A DNA stretch of 13,317 bases, from assembly GCA_002385735.1 (NCBI GenBank), contig DGEB01000004.1, positions 1-13,317 on the forward strand, in the 5' to 3' direction. Both the position numbers and the translations under genes were made by a program. Numbering within the stretch: position 1 is the first letter of the stretch; every line of letters begins with the position of its first letter. Below are positions 1-6,061 of the stretch, one piece after another. Below the pieces are notes generated by a model. It was not told the origin of the DNA. It searched no databases and was given only the letters and a program-made list of their open reading frames with translations. Origin of the DNA: Peptococcaceae bacterium UBA3937. GTDB lineage: Bacteria > Bacillota > Peptococcia > DRI-13 > DTU073.

Positions 1-32
1 CTCGTGGGCTCGGAGATGTGTATAAGAGACAG
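1..32. other. Nextera read-2 adapter remnant (non-genomic)
   Basis: The first 32 bases match the Illumina Nextera transposase adapter for read 2, lacking only its first two bases. Positions 14-32 are the 19-bp Tn5 mosaic end (AGATGTGTATAAGAGACAG). The 16S sequence starts at the next base. This is library-preparation sequence left on the contig end, not a transposon of the organism. It should be trimmed. Confidence 0.97.
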
Positions 33-377
<345 letters not shown>

Positions 378-386
<9 letters not shown>

Positions 387-401
387 AATTATTTTACAGA
401 G
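378..401 (-). other. Leader hairpin across the 16S 5' end
   Basis: In the minus-strand RNA, CUCUGUAAAA (401-392) can pair with UUUUACGGAG (387-378) around a UAAU loop. This gives 10 bp including one U-G wobble. The 3' arm contains the GGAG that lies at the mature 16S 5' end, so the stem could hold or mask the maturation site in the precursor. The pairing is read from sequence; a role in processing is inference. Confidence 0.5.
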
Positions 402-438
402 CTTTGATTTCTGCTCGTTAATTACTTTACTCAATCTT

Positions 439-454
439 GTCATCTTCTGATGAC
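439..454 (-). other. rRNA leader hairpin
   Basis: A perfect 6-bp stem (GTCATC / GATGAC) closes an AGAA tetraloop in the precursor rRNA leader between promoter P2 and 16S. Upstream of it, around 490-512, the leader carries CCTTGAAAACTGAACAG, a string typical of Firmicutes rRNA leaders and spacers. It could belong to the antitermination or processing leader. It is not followed by a T-run, so it is not a terminator. Confidence 0.4.
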
Positions 455-539
455 CCGCTTTTTAAAGCTTCTTGTTACGCTTGGCTTATCAACTGTTCAG
501 TTTTCAAGGACCCTGCCGCCCTCCCGCGACACATACACT

Positions 540-568
540 ATCTTATCAACTTTTTATTCCACTGTCAA
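540..568 (-). promoter_or_regulatory. rRNA operon promoter P2 (sigma-A type)
   Basis: On the minus strand a perfect -35 TTGACA (568-563) is followed after 17 nt by TAAGAT (545-540), which matches the -10 consensus at 4 of 6 positions. Transcription would start near 533, about 147 nt before mature 16S. A second TTGACA lies about 125 bp upstream, giving the tandem P1/P2 layout usual for rRNA operons. Confidence 0.7.
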
Positions 569-663
569 CCAGGTTTCTTTTGGAAAAACCCGTCTTGGGA
601 AGGAAACTGGCCTGAAGATTGAAGGGCCGGATAGTGATTGTGTTCTTAAGGGGACAGTTTCAT

Positions 664-693
664 ATATTAGTATATCCATTATTGGGCTGTCAA
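664..693 (-). promoter_or_regulatory. rRNA operon promoter P1 (sigma-A type)
   Basis: On the minus strand a perfect -35 TTGACA (693-688) is followed after 18 nt by TAATAT (669-664). A run of six A residues (AAAAAAGG) lies just upstream of the -35, as in an UP element. The promoter sits about 75 bp behind the stop of the DUF554 gene. The -10 is imperfect, and a 17-nt spacing to CTAATA is also possible. Confidence 0.65.
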
Positions 694-769
694 CACCTTT
701 TTTACACGAACTTCGCTTTCGCCTTCCGAGAGTAACTTATAGCACAGCGCTGAAGCTACAGAGAAAAGC

Positions 770-1441
770 TTACCCCACTAACAAGCTCAGGAAAATAGCA
801 ATAAAAATCGCCGGAACAAAATTCATGATTTTCAGGTTGGTAATCTTCAGCATATTCAAGGCAATCCCCACGATGAGCAGGGAACCGACACAAGTAACTT
901 CATTAACCACGGCCGTGGTCATATAGGGCTCAATAGCCTGGGCCAGCAAGGTAAGCCCACCCTCGTAGATAAACACCAAGAGGCCGGACAGCATGACCCC
1001 TGTGCCCAAGCTTGACGCCAGCACCAGAGCCGCAATGCCGTCAATTAAAGACTTGGCGTATAAGGTTTCGTGGTTGGCGGACAAACCACTTTGTAAGGAG
1101 CCGACAATTGCCATCGCCCCCACGCAGAAAAGCAGGCTGGCCGAGACAAAGCCTTCCGCAAAAGTGGAGGAATCCGCCTTGAGCAGATGCCCGAAACGAT
1201 TCAGCTTTTCGTCCAGATCAAGCCATTCGCCGATTAAGGCCCCCAAAGCAAAGGAAATGATCGTAATTAAGACCTTCTCCCCGCTTAAGGCTCCGCTTAT
1301 TCCGATGTATAAAACACATAAACCCAGGCCGCTCATAATGGTGGAACTGATTTTCTCGGGCAAACCCCGTTTGAAGAACAAACCGAGGCCAGCCCCCAGC
1401 ATCACGGCCAGGCAATTCACTATTGCCCCCCATAAAGGCAT
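770..1441 (-). CDS. DUF554 family membrane protein
   Basis: A 223-residue, very hydrophobic protein of the DUF554 family (YdfK/YqgA-like), whose function is unknown. It starts with a membrane segment carrying a glycine-rich stretch (residues about 5-22, AIVNCLAVMLGAGLGLFFKR). Then follow a glycine-rich stretch with the family-like GALIGEWLDLD at about 68-78, a serine/alanine-rich segment (FVSASLLFCVGAMAIVGSLQ) near 100, and further helices to the C-terminus, about six or seven in all. The length is typical. The ATG at 1441 is preceded by AGGGGAG with 8-nt spacing. The gene lies alone between a terminator (1491-1522) and the rRNA promoters, so it is probably monocistronic. Family assignment is by recognition of sequence pattern; no substrate is known. 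Confidence 0.85.
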   Translation of the reverse strand: MPLWGAIVNCLAVMLGAGLGLFFKRGLPEKISSTIMSGLGLCVLYIGISGALSGEKVLITIISFALGALIGEWLDLDEKLNRFGHLLKADSSTFAEGFVSASLLFCVGAMAIVGSLQSGLSANHETLYAKSLIDGIAALVLASSLGTGVMLSGLLVFIYEGGLTLLAQAIEPYMTTAVVNEVTCVGSLLIVGIALNMLKITNLKIMNFVPAIFIAIFLSLLVG

Positions 1442-1490
1442 AAATATTACTCCCCTTTCTCTCCTGCCCTCTCTAAATCCAATAGCAAAT

Positions 1491-1522
1491 ACAAAAAGGC
1501 TCTCGCTATAAAAGCAAAAGCC
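1491..1522 (-). terminator. Intrinsic terminator between korC-like gene and DUF554 gene
   Basis: The minus-strand RNA forms GGCUUUUGCU (1522-1513), a UUUAU loop and AGCGAGAGCC (1507-1498), followed directly by UUUUUGU. That is a 10-bp stem in which both departures from Watson-Crick are U-G wobbles, so it is stable only in RNA of this strand. It most simply ends the oxidoreductase operon. A promoter-like sequence lies upstream of it at 1545-1573, so attenuation of the DUF554 gene is an alternative. Confidence 0.75.
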
Positions 1523-1544
1523 AAACTCAGCTTGCCAGAATGAA

Positions 1545-1573
1545 AGTATACCATAACCATCTATTTTCTACAA
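1545..1573 (-). promoter_or_regulatory. Possible extended -10 promoter for DUF554 gene
   Basis: On the minus strand TTGTAG (1573-1568; 3 of 6 matches to consensus), a 17-nt spacer and TATACT (1550-1545; 5 of 6) occur, with an extended -10 TGG directly before TATACT. It begins about 20 nt behind the stop of the gamma-subunit gene. Any transcript would run into the hairpin at 1498-1522 before reaching the DUF554 start. Confidence 0.4.
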
Positions 1574-1592
1574 TGCGTCCCTGGCGTTTTGT

Positions 1593-2162
1593 CTATGCTT
1601 CCTGCGCTCGAACCAGCTCCGCGCCCTCCTCCAGGGCTTTGAAATTAAGCTCCCGCAGCTTCGGATTCTGCACAAATTTATAGCCCAACCGCTTCTCCAC
1701 GGCCTTTTTGGCTTGCTCCATCCCGACAATCTTGGTGGCCTCAATCGCCGCCCCCATGATAATAACGTTAAAGACGCGGGGATGAAGCTCCTTTTTGGCA
1801 ATCTCCAAGGCGGGAATCGCCATCACCTTTTTGGCCTCCTGCGGCAAACCATCCTCCACGCCTTTTATCGAAGCGTCATAAAGATACACGGTATTTTGGT
1901 CGGCGTACTGCCTGGTCCGGCGCACCGCCCGGTCAGATAAAGCAATCACCAGGTCAGCCTTTTTAAATTTGGGGGAACCAATTTTTTCGTCCCCGATTTG
2001 ACAAAAGGCCACCGAAACACCGCCCCGCTGTTCCACACCGAAGTTGGGGATGTATAAAGCTTCTTTCCCGCTGTCATTGGCCGCTTCCACCATGATCCCC
2101 GCCACCGATTGCACTCCTTGTCCACCTTCTCCCGCGAGAGCGATTTTTACCGGATTTTCCAT
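1593..2162 (-). CDS. 2-oxoacid:acceptor oxidoreductase, gamma subunit
   Basis: A 189-residue gamma (C) subunit of the KOR/VOR/POR family of anaerobic 2-oxoacid oxidoreductases, which oxidise a 2-oxoacid with CoA to an acyl-CoA and CO2 and reduce ferredoxin or a similar carrier. The N-terminal nucleotide-fold motif GEGGQG is at residues 11-16. The family signature YIPNFGVEQRGGVSVAF follows at about 37-53. The length fits free-standing gamma subunits. The ATG at 2162 lies 21 nt behind the beta-subunit stop, with GAGGTG upstream. It is the last gene of the alpha-beta-gamma run and is followed by a terminator. The 2-oxoacid (2-oxoglutarate, branched-chain or other) cannot be read from this subunit. 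Confidence 0.93.
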   Translation of the reverse strand: MENPVKIALAGEGGQGVQSVAGIMVEAANDSGKEALYIPNFGVEQRGGVSVAFCQIGDEKIGSPKFKKADLVIALSDRAVRRTRQYADQNTVYLYDASIKGVEDGLPQEAKKVMAIPALEIAKKELHPRVFNVIIMGAAIEATKIVGMEQAKKAVEKRLGYKFVQNPKLRELNFKALEEGAELVRAQEA

Positions 2163-2183
2163 CTGCCTTTTTCACCTCACCTT

Positions 2184-2969
2184 TTACTGTTTTGTATGGT
2201 TTCCCTGGCTTGTGTTGCTTTCCTTTGCTTCCTTCACCGGCACTTTCACTTCGCCAATTTTAAAATACTTGGGCATCGTTTCCTCAAGAAAATGCCAGGT
2301 GTCTTTCGCATTGGTGCTCCAATTGGTGGGGCAGGCGGAAAGGGCCTCCACAAAGGAAAAACCTCGTTCCTCGATTTGATTTTGCAGGGCTTTTTTCAGG
2401 TAATTTTTTAATTGCCGCAGGTTGGCGACCGTGCCACGGGCGGAATAGGCCGTCTCCCCGGTAATCGCCGCTACCATCTCCGGCCCTTGCGTCGGATACC
2501 CGGTCTCTTCCACGTCCCGGCCATAGGGCGTGGTTTCTGTTTTCATCTCCGGCAAGGTGGTAGGGGCCATCTGCCCGCCGGTCATCGCGTAATTGCAGTT
2601 ATTGGCCAGAATCACCGTGATTTTTTCATTGCGCGTGGCCGCATTCACCAGATGCTGCGCCCCGATGGCGTAGCCGCCGCCGTCCCCCATGTAGGCGATG
2701 CAGATCCGGTCCGGCCGGGCCCGCTTGATCCCGGTCATCACCGGAGTAGTGCGGCCATGATGGGTTTGGACCGTATCCGCGTTGAAAAAGTCCCAGGACA
2801 AAAGAGAACACCCAATATCACAACCAAAAACTACCCGCTCCTGAACCCCCAGTTCATCAATCGCTTCGCCCAAGGCCTTTAAGACCAGCCCGTGCCCACA
2901 GCCGGGGCAAAACTTATGGGGTTTTGTTTCTATCCGCCACGCTTTCGGCATATTGGGAACAACAGTCAT
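2184..2969 (-). CDS. 2-oxoacid:acceptor oxidoreductase, beta subunit (thiamine pyrophosphate)
   Basis: A 261-residue beta subunit, the catalytic half that binds thiamine pyrophosphate. The TPP/Mg motif begins GDGGG at residues 95-99 and ends at NNCNY (123-127), followed by AMTGGQ. Cysteines at 21 and 24 (FCPGCGHG), 50, 54 and 213 (SACPTNW) include the set that holds the [4Fe-4S] cluster in known beta subunits, so internal electron transfer looks intact. The ATG shares its A with the TGA stop of the alpha gene (TGATG), so the two are translationally coupled. The family is KorB/VorA-like rather than the large fused pyruvate oxidoreductase. The substrate is not determined. Confidence 0.95.
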   Translation of the reverse strand: MTVVPNMPKAWRIETKPHKFCPGCGHGLVLKALGEAIDELGVQERVVFGCDIGCSLLSWDFFNADTVQTHHGRTTPVMTGIKRARPDRICIAYMGDGGGYAIGAQHLVNAATRNEKITVILANNCNYAMTGGQMAPTTLPEMKTETTPYGRDVEETGYPTQGPEMVAAITGETAYSARGTVANLRQLKNYLKKALQNQIEERGFSFVEALSACPTNWSTNAKDTWHFLEETMPKYFKIGEVKVPVKEAKESNTSQGNHTKQ

Positions 2970-4129
2970 CAGCGGCTCCCCCCTTCCCGATTGGTTTTAT
3001 TTGACCTTAATTCCATGACATAATCACTCAGCTCTTCGGCCGTAATCCCCTGGCCCGGCATTAGATAGGTGGCAATGGGCACGGTTTCCCCGTAAAGGGC
3101 TTCCTGTACCAGCTTCAGCAACTGCCCCTGGGCCGACTCTGCCACCAGCAGCTTTTTCGCGGTGCGGGCCGCCTTTCTTAGTTGCTCCGCCGGAAAAGGA
3201 CGCAAAGTAATGGGCCGGAAAAAGCCCGCCCGCACCCCTTTGTTTCTTAAGGCACGGACAGCCGCCCAGGCCGCCCTTGCCACAATGCCATGGGCCACCA
3301 ATACGATTTCGGCATCAGCGGTCTCTATTACTTCATATTCTATTATTTCCGGGGCAATCTTCTGGTACTCTGCCACATAGCCGGTAATTACTTCGAGCAA
3401 TTCCTCTTCGGTATTAAAGGTGTTACGCAAATGGGCGGGAGCCCGGTCTACCCCCGGCATCCCTTCCTGGCCGACGAAAGGAACCGTTTTTTCCATTTTT
3501 ATTCCCTTGGCGGCGGGATCATAAATATGAAGTGATTCCCGCATTTTCGCCTGATAGCCGTCGCCCAGCACAAAAGTCGGGAAACGGTATTTCCAGGCAG
3601 TATTAAAGGCCTTAATCGTATAATCAAATAAATCCTGGTGGGAACTGGAGGAATAGACAATCCTTAACCCTTCCCCGTTCCCGCCAAAACAGGTTAAAGT
3701 TGTTTCCTGCTGGGAGTAAATAACCGTGGCCGTCGATGGCCCGCCTCTTTGCTGGACAATGACCACCGTGGGAAGCCGCAGCATCTCGGCCATGCTCATC
3801 GATTCCTGCATGAGAATATTGCCCGGACCGGCCGTAGCCGTGAACGCCCGCTTCCCGGCCAGGACCCCTCCACAAGTGGTGAAGCCGGCCGAAATTTCGT
3901 CTTCGGTTTGCAAAAATTGCTTGCCATAGCGAGGGGCCAGCCTGGTCCAGTAATGCATGATTTCATTTTGCGGGGTAATCGGGTAACCATACATAATCTC
4001 CGCCCCGGCTGCCAAAGCCGCCCAGGCAACGGATTCATTGCCCGTCATAAAAACCTTTTTTACCCCTTCAATTGGTTTGGCTTGTTTCCTTTGCGTTTTA
4101 GCTTCAAGCTCCACTGCCGGCATGCTCAT
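2969..4129 (-). CDS. 2-oxoacid:acceptor oxidoreductase, alpha subunit (KorA/VorB-like)
   Basis: A 386-residue alpha subunit. The N-terminal domain begins near residue 27 with GNESVAWAALAAG and the family hallmark YPITP at 49-53, which shapes the substrate site. TEDEISA (75-81) and the TATAGPG loop (97-103, usually TATSGPG) follow. The C-terminal part (about 275-370) resembles the transketolase-like domain that contacts CoA in related enzymes. The ATG at 4129 is preceded by AAGGAGG with 9-nt spacing. The first 25 residues are polar and lie before the conserved domain. It is adjacent to beta and gamma genes, but no ferredoxin-like delta subunit gene is present. The sequence looks closest to KorA or VorB types; 2-oxoglutarate or branched-chain oxoacids are the likely candidates, not proven. 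Confidence 0.94.
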   Translation of the reverse strand: MSMPAVELEAKTQRKQAKPIEGVKKVFMTGNESVAWAALAAGAEIMYGYPITPQNEIMHYWTRLAPRYGKQFLQTEDEISAGFTTCGGVLAGKRAFTATAGPGNILMQESMSMAEMLRLPTVVIVQQRGGPSTATVIYSQQETTLTCFGGNGEGLRIVYSSSSHQDLFDYTIKAFNTAWKYRFPTFVLGDGYQAKMRESLHIYDPAAKGIKMEKTVPFVGQEGMPGVDRAPAHLRNTFNTEEELLEVITGYVAEYQKIAPEIIEYEVIETADAEIVLVAHGIVARAAWAAVRALRNKGVRAGFFRPITLRPFPAEQLRKAARTAKKLLVAESAQGQLLKLVQEALYGETVPIATYLMPGQGITAEELSDYVMELRSNKTNREGGSR

Positions 4130-4156
4130 TTCCTTGAACCTCCTTCTTCCGTCCTT

Positions 4157-4201
4157 CAGTCTTTCCCGCTTCAGTTTTTTGTTCTGCAGTCTTTCACGCT
4201 T
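4157..4201. repeat. Short direct repeat upstream of alpha-subunit gene
   Basis: CAGTCTTTCCCGCTT (4157-4171) and CAGTCTTTCACGCTT (4187-4201) match at 14 of 15 positions with a 30-bp period. They lie in the 118-nt gap between the P-loop protein gene and the alpha-subunit gene, in the transcribed mRNA. No obvious hairpin or promoter is associated with them. The purpose is unknown. Confidence 0.5.
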
Positions 4202-4247
4202 TTAGCCTCCCCGCGCTTCTTCCGGCTCTGCCTTCCTGTTTCCCGCC

Positions 4248-4931
4248 TCACCAAAAGGCGCGGGGCATGTACCGTTTAAGAAAAAACACCGGATTGCCGC
4301 AGACATCGTAAGAACCAATCTCCTTTTGCCATTTTTGGTCCACGGTGGTCCAGATTACCGGCAAGCCTAAAATTTTCGCCGCTTTTGTCACTACCTGCGC
4401 TCCCTCGTGAATAATGGCCGGTTCCGTGTCGTCACCCCAGTGGGAGTTATTGATTAAGCCATGCACCGCGCCCAATGCCCTTACATAGTCCACGACCGCT
4501 TCCACATCCCCGGTCATCGGACGGGCAATATTAATCACTACGTAGATTTTTAAGCTTTCCCTTTCGAAAGCAGGTCTTTCCAAGAGCCGCAGCTTTTCTA
4601 TCCCCGCAACTCCATATCCTACATCGATGACCACGGCTCCTTCCCTTCGCAGTGCCCAGCGCACGACGGGTTGAAGTAAATTGCCCGTTTCCCCTAAGCC
4701 GATTGTATTTAGGGTTTCCCAGGCCAGGACTTTTATCCCCCTGGCCTCCAATTCTTTTTTTAAGGGACGTAAGGTATAAAAGGGCTCGACCAAATCTAAA
4801 TCCACCAGGATAACCGGACGAATGCCGGTCTCAAACAGCCAAAGCGCCCGGTTGATGGCCACTTCGCTTTTCCCGCTGGCATATTCACCAACATAGGCTT
4901 CCTTAGTTTGCGCAATTTCCCCTTTCGTCAT
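4248..4931 (-). CDS. P-loop NTPase-like protein of the oxidoreductase operon
   Basis: A 227-residue soluble protein. A Walker A motif, GEYASGKS, lies at residues 15-22. An acidic strand (ILVDLDLVEPFYTLR) follows near 43-57 and a Walker B-like VVIDVG lies near 105-110. Later come VVINIARPMTGD and GLINNSHWGDD, where a nucleotide-base-reading motif would be expected. This order resembles MinD/ParA-like (SIMIBI) P-loop proteins, but the Walker A is not their deviant KGGxGKT form. The frame is open to a TTG at 5000, but that start has no ribosome site and abuts a terminator. ATG 4931 follows AAGGGCGGGG and is preferred. It lies upstream of the three oxidoreductase subunits on the same strand, suggesting a shared operon. 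The biochemical role is not known; maturation or regulation of the complex is only a guess. Confidence 0.8.
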   Translation of the reverse strand: MTKGEIAQTKEAYVGEYASGKSEVAINRALWLFETGIRPVILVDLDLVEPFYTLRPLKKELEARGIKVLAWETLNTIGLGETGNLLQPVVRWALRREGAVVIDVGYGVAGIEKLRLLERPAFERESLKIYVVINIARPMTGDVEAVVDYVRALGAVHGLINNSHWGDDTEPAIIHEGAQVVTKAAKILGLPVIWTTVDQKWQKEIGSYDVCGNPVFFLKRYMPRAFW

Positions 4932-5002
4932 TCTATCCCCGCCCTTTCTTGCTTCCACTTCCCAAGGTTTTGCCAAGTGGGTGCTTTCATCAGGCAACAA
5001 AC

Positions 5003-5037
5003 AAAAAAGGCGGTCTTCCCATTAAGGAAGACACACC
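5003..5037 (-). terminator. Intrinsic terminator after bofA
   Basis: The minus-strand RNA pairs GUCUUCC (5032-5026) with GGAAGAC (5019-5013) around UUAAUG. The stem extends by four more pairs (GGUG with CGCC, one bulged U) right up to a run of six U (5008-5003). It lies about 60 nt behind the bofA stop and before the P-loop gene, and so separates the sporulation pair from the oxidoreductase operon. Confidence 0.88.
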
Positions 5038-5095
5038 TATTTTTCCCTAAAACAACAAGAAACTACCCTCGTAAAAGGGCTAAAACAAAAAACCG

Positions 5096-5356
5096 TTAAA
5101 ACAAATAAACGAAGACCGCCAGCAAGATTAAGCCCGGAAGGCCTAACAAGCCGACTCCCAGCACGGTTACCGGATTGACAGGCAAATGAAAACCGGCGTA
5201 ATTTCCGATAATATTCAGGACAATCAAAACAAGCAAGGCGACCCCACATTTTACAAACAGTTTGGTAACCAGTTTGATGGGCCCCAAGATTAAACGAACA
5301 ATAATATATAAAACCAGCAGTAATAGTAGCGTGGCTAAAATTACTCCAACTTCCAT
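5096..5356 (-). CDS. bofA: BofA-family pro-sigma-K processing inhibitor
   Basis: An 86-residue membrane protein of the BofA family. In B. subtilis, BofA sits in the outer forespore membrane and, with SpoIVFA, holds the protease SpoIVFB inactive until a forespore signal arrives, which times sigma-K activation. Three hydrophobic stretches are visible: about 3-24, 37-55 and 63-86. The last carries the family signature GFHLPVNPVTVLGVGLLGLPG at about 55-75. The ATG at 5356 follows GGAGGAG with 5-nt spacing. Length and position (after yaaL, towards the rRNA operon) agree with the known order. Its presence supports an endospore-forming host. Fused or alternative functions are not suggested. Confidence 0.92.
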   Translation of the reverse strand: MEVGVILATLLLLLVLYIIVRLILGPIKLVTKLFVKCGVALLVLIVLNIIGNYAGFHLPVNPVTVLGVGLLGLPGLILLAVFVYLF

Positions 5357-5461
5357 ACTCTCTCCTCCGGATTCCTTCTCTCGGCATCCTTCCCGGCGAT
5401 GGCGTCACCTTATTGCTTCTTTAATTTCCTGCTTGTTGATGGCGCTTGCATTGTTGTTAGT

Positions 5462-5469
5462 ATTGTATG
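5462..5469 (-). promoter_or_regulatory. Sigma-E-like -10 element upstream of bofA
   Basis: The minus strand reads CATACAAT, a full match to the sigma-E -10 consensus (CATACAnT), about 105 nt before the bofA start and behind the yaaL stop. The upstream region 13-15 nt away (TTCTAAA/GTTCTAA) is a poor match to the sigma-E -35. Mother-cell sigma-E expression would fit what I recall for bofA in B. subtilis. As a sigma-A promoter the element could be TACAAT with TTGTTC 19 nt upstream. Evidence rests on one box. Confidence 0.35.
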
Positions 5470-5526
5470 TCCCGAATTATTTTTTAGAACAAAACGCGTA
5501 AAGAATAACATAAAACCCACCGTCGC

Positions 5527-5868
5527 CTAATTTAAAAATTGATTGATTTCTTCGTTGATGACCTTTTCCTTTTTGGCTTCCTTGAGAAGAAACATGTATC
5601 TTCTTTCCGTCGCTTCCATGGCATAAATCGCGTGGTCGATCATATCCGGATCTTTTACTTCATTAAAAAGCGCCTGGGCTTCTTCCCAATCCCGGTGGGC
5701 CTTTTTCACCAGGGTAGTTAAAGCGTATTCTTTGGTTTTTTCATCCTCGGAAGCACTGAAGAATAAATTGAGCTGCGTAAGCAAACGACTTAGACCCTCG
5801 CCTAGTTTGTCCCAATATGTCTTAAGCGGCGAAATCCCTTCCGAGATTTTGGACAACATCGTTTTCAT
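5527..5868 (-). CDS. yaaL: YaaL-like DUF2508 protein
   Basis: A 113-residue soluble, mostly helical protein. The C-terminal two thirds (about 47-108) match the pattern of the DUF2508/YaaL family: an acidic-basic helix with AHRDWEEAQALFNEV, then a second helix with EATERRYMFLLKEAKKE. The first 45 residues are an extra amphipathic extension; B. subtilis YaaL is only about 74 residues. The function is unknown. The frame opens at ATG 5892, but ATG 5868 is preferred: AGGGTG lies 6 nt before it, and a candidate -10 (5898-5893) would place the transcription start inside the longer version. Its place just before bofA is the expected one; recR, its usual upstream neighbour, is about 5.9 kb away. Confidence 0.78.
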   Translation of the reverse strand: MKTMLSKISEGISPLKTYWDKLGEGLSRLLTQLNLFFSASEDEKTKEYALTTLVKKAHRDWEEAQALFNEVKDPDMIDHAIYAMEATERRYMFLLKEAKKEKVINEEINQFLN

Positions 5869-5892
5869 CACCAACACCCTCTTGTTTTCCAT

Positions 5893-5921
5893 TTTATAGT
5901 TAATTAGTAATATTTTATCCA
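5893..5921 (-). promoter_or_regulatory. Candidate sigma-A promoter of yaaL
   Basis: On the minus strand TGGATA (5921-5916; 4 of 6) and TATAAA (5898-5893; 5 of 6) are separated by 17 nt in an AT-rich stretch. Transcription would start near 5886, behind the PTS-operon terminator, so yaaL-bofA would have its own promoter. It supports the ATG at 5868 as the start. Confidence 0.5.
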
Positions 5922-5942
5922 GTTGGTGTTGGTTTTATTACT

Positions 5943-5978
5943 CCAAAATAAAAGCAGGCGTTCTTGAAGCCGCCTGCT
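5943..5978 (-). terminator. Intrinsic terminator of the PTS/dehydrogenase operon
   Basis: The minus-strand RNA pairs AGCAGGCG (5978-5971) with CGCCUGCU (5960-5953), a perfect 8-bp GC-rich stem with a 10-nt loop, followed by UUUUAUUUU. It lies about 85 nt behind the SDR stop. A second copy of AGCAGGCG at 6007-6000 could compete for the same 3' arm. Confidence 0.88.
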
Positions 5979-6061
5979 CGAACAGAACTGCTTTAAGTCC
6001 GCCTGCTGTTACATTAATATCCTGTTCTCCATAGACCGCCCGAAGCGCTCGGTCGACCCCT

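Noticed and set aside
14-32. Tn5/Tn-like mosaic end suggesting a mobile element
   Set aside because: It is part of the full Nextera adapter read from base 1, not a genomic transposon end.
450-926. 158-codon plus-strand reading frame
   Set aside because: It runs antisense through the rRNA promoters and leader into the DUF554 gene and resembles no protein family.
4932-5000. N-terminal extension of the P-loop protein to TTG 5000
   Set aside because: There is no ribosome site at the TTG, and it abuts the bofA terminator; ATG 4931 has a G-rich ribosome site and leaves the Walker A close to the N-terminus as usual.
5262-5501. 79-codon plus-strand reading frame overlapping bofA
   Set aside because: It is the antisense of bofA and its leader, with no recognisable domain.
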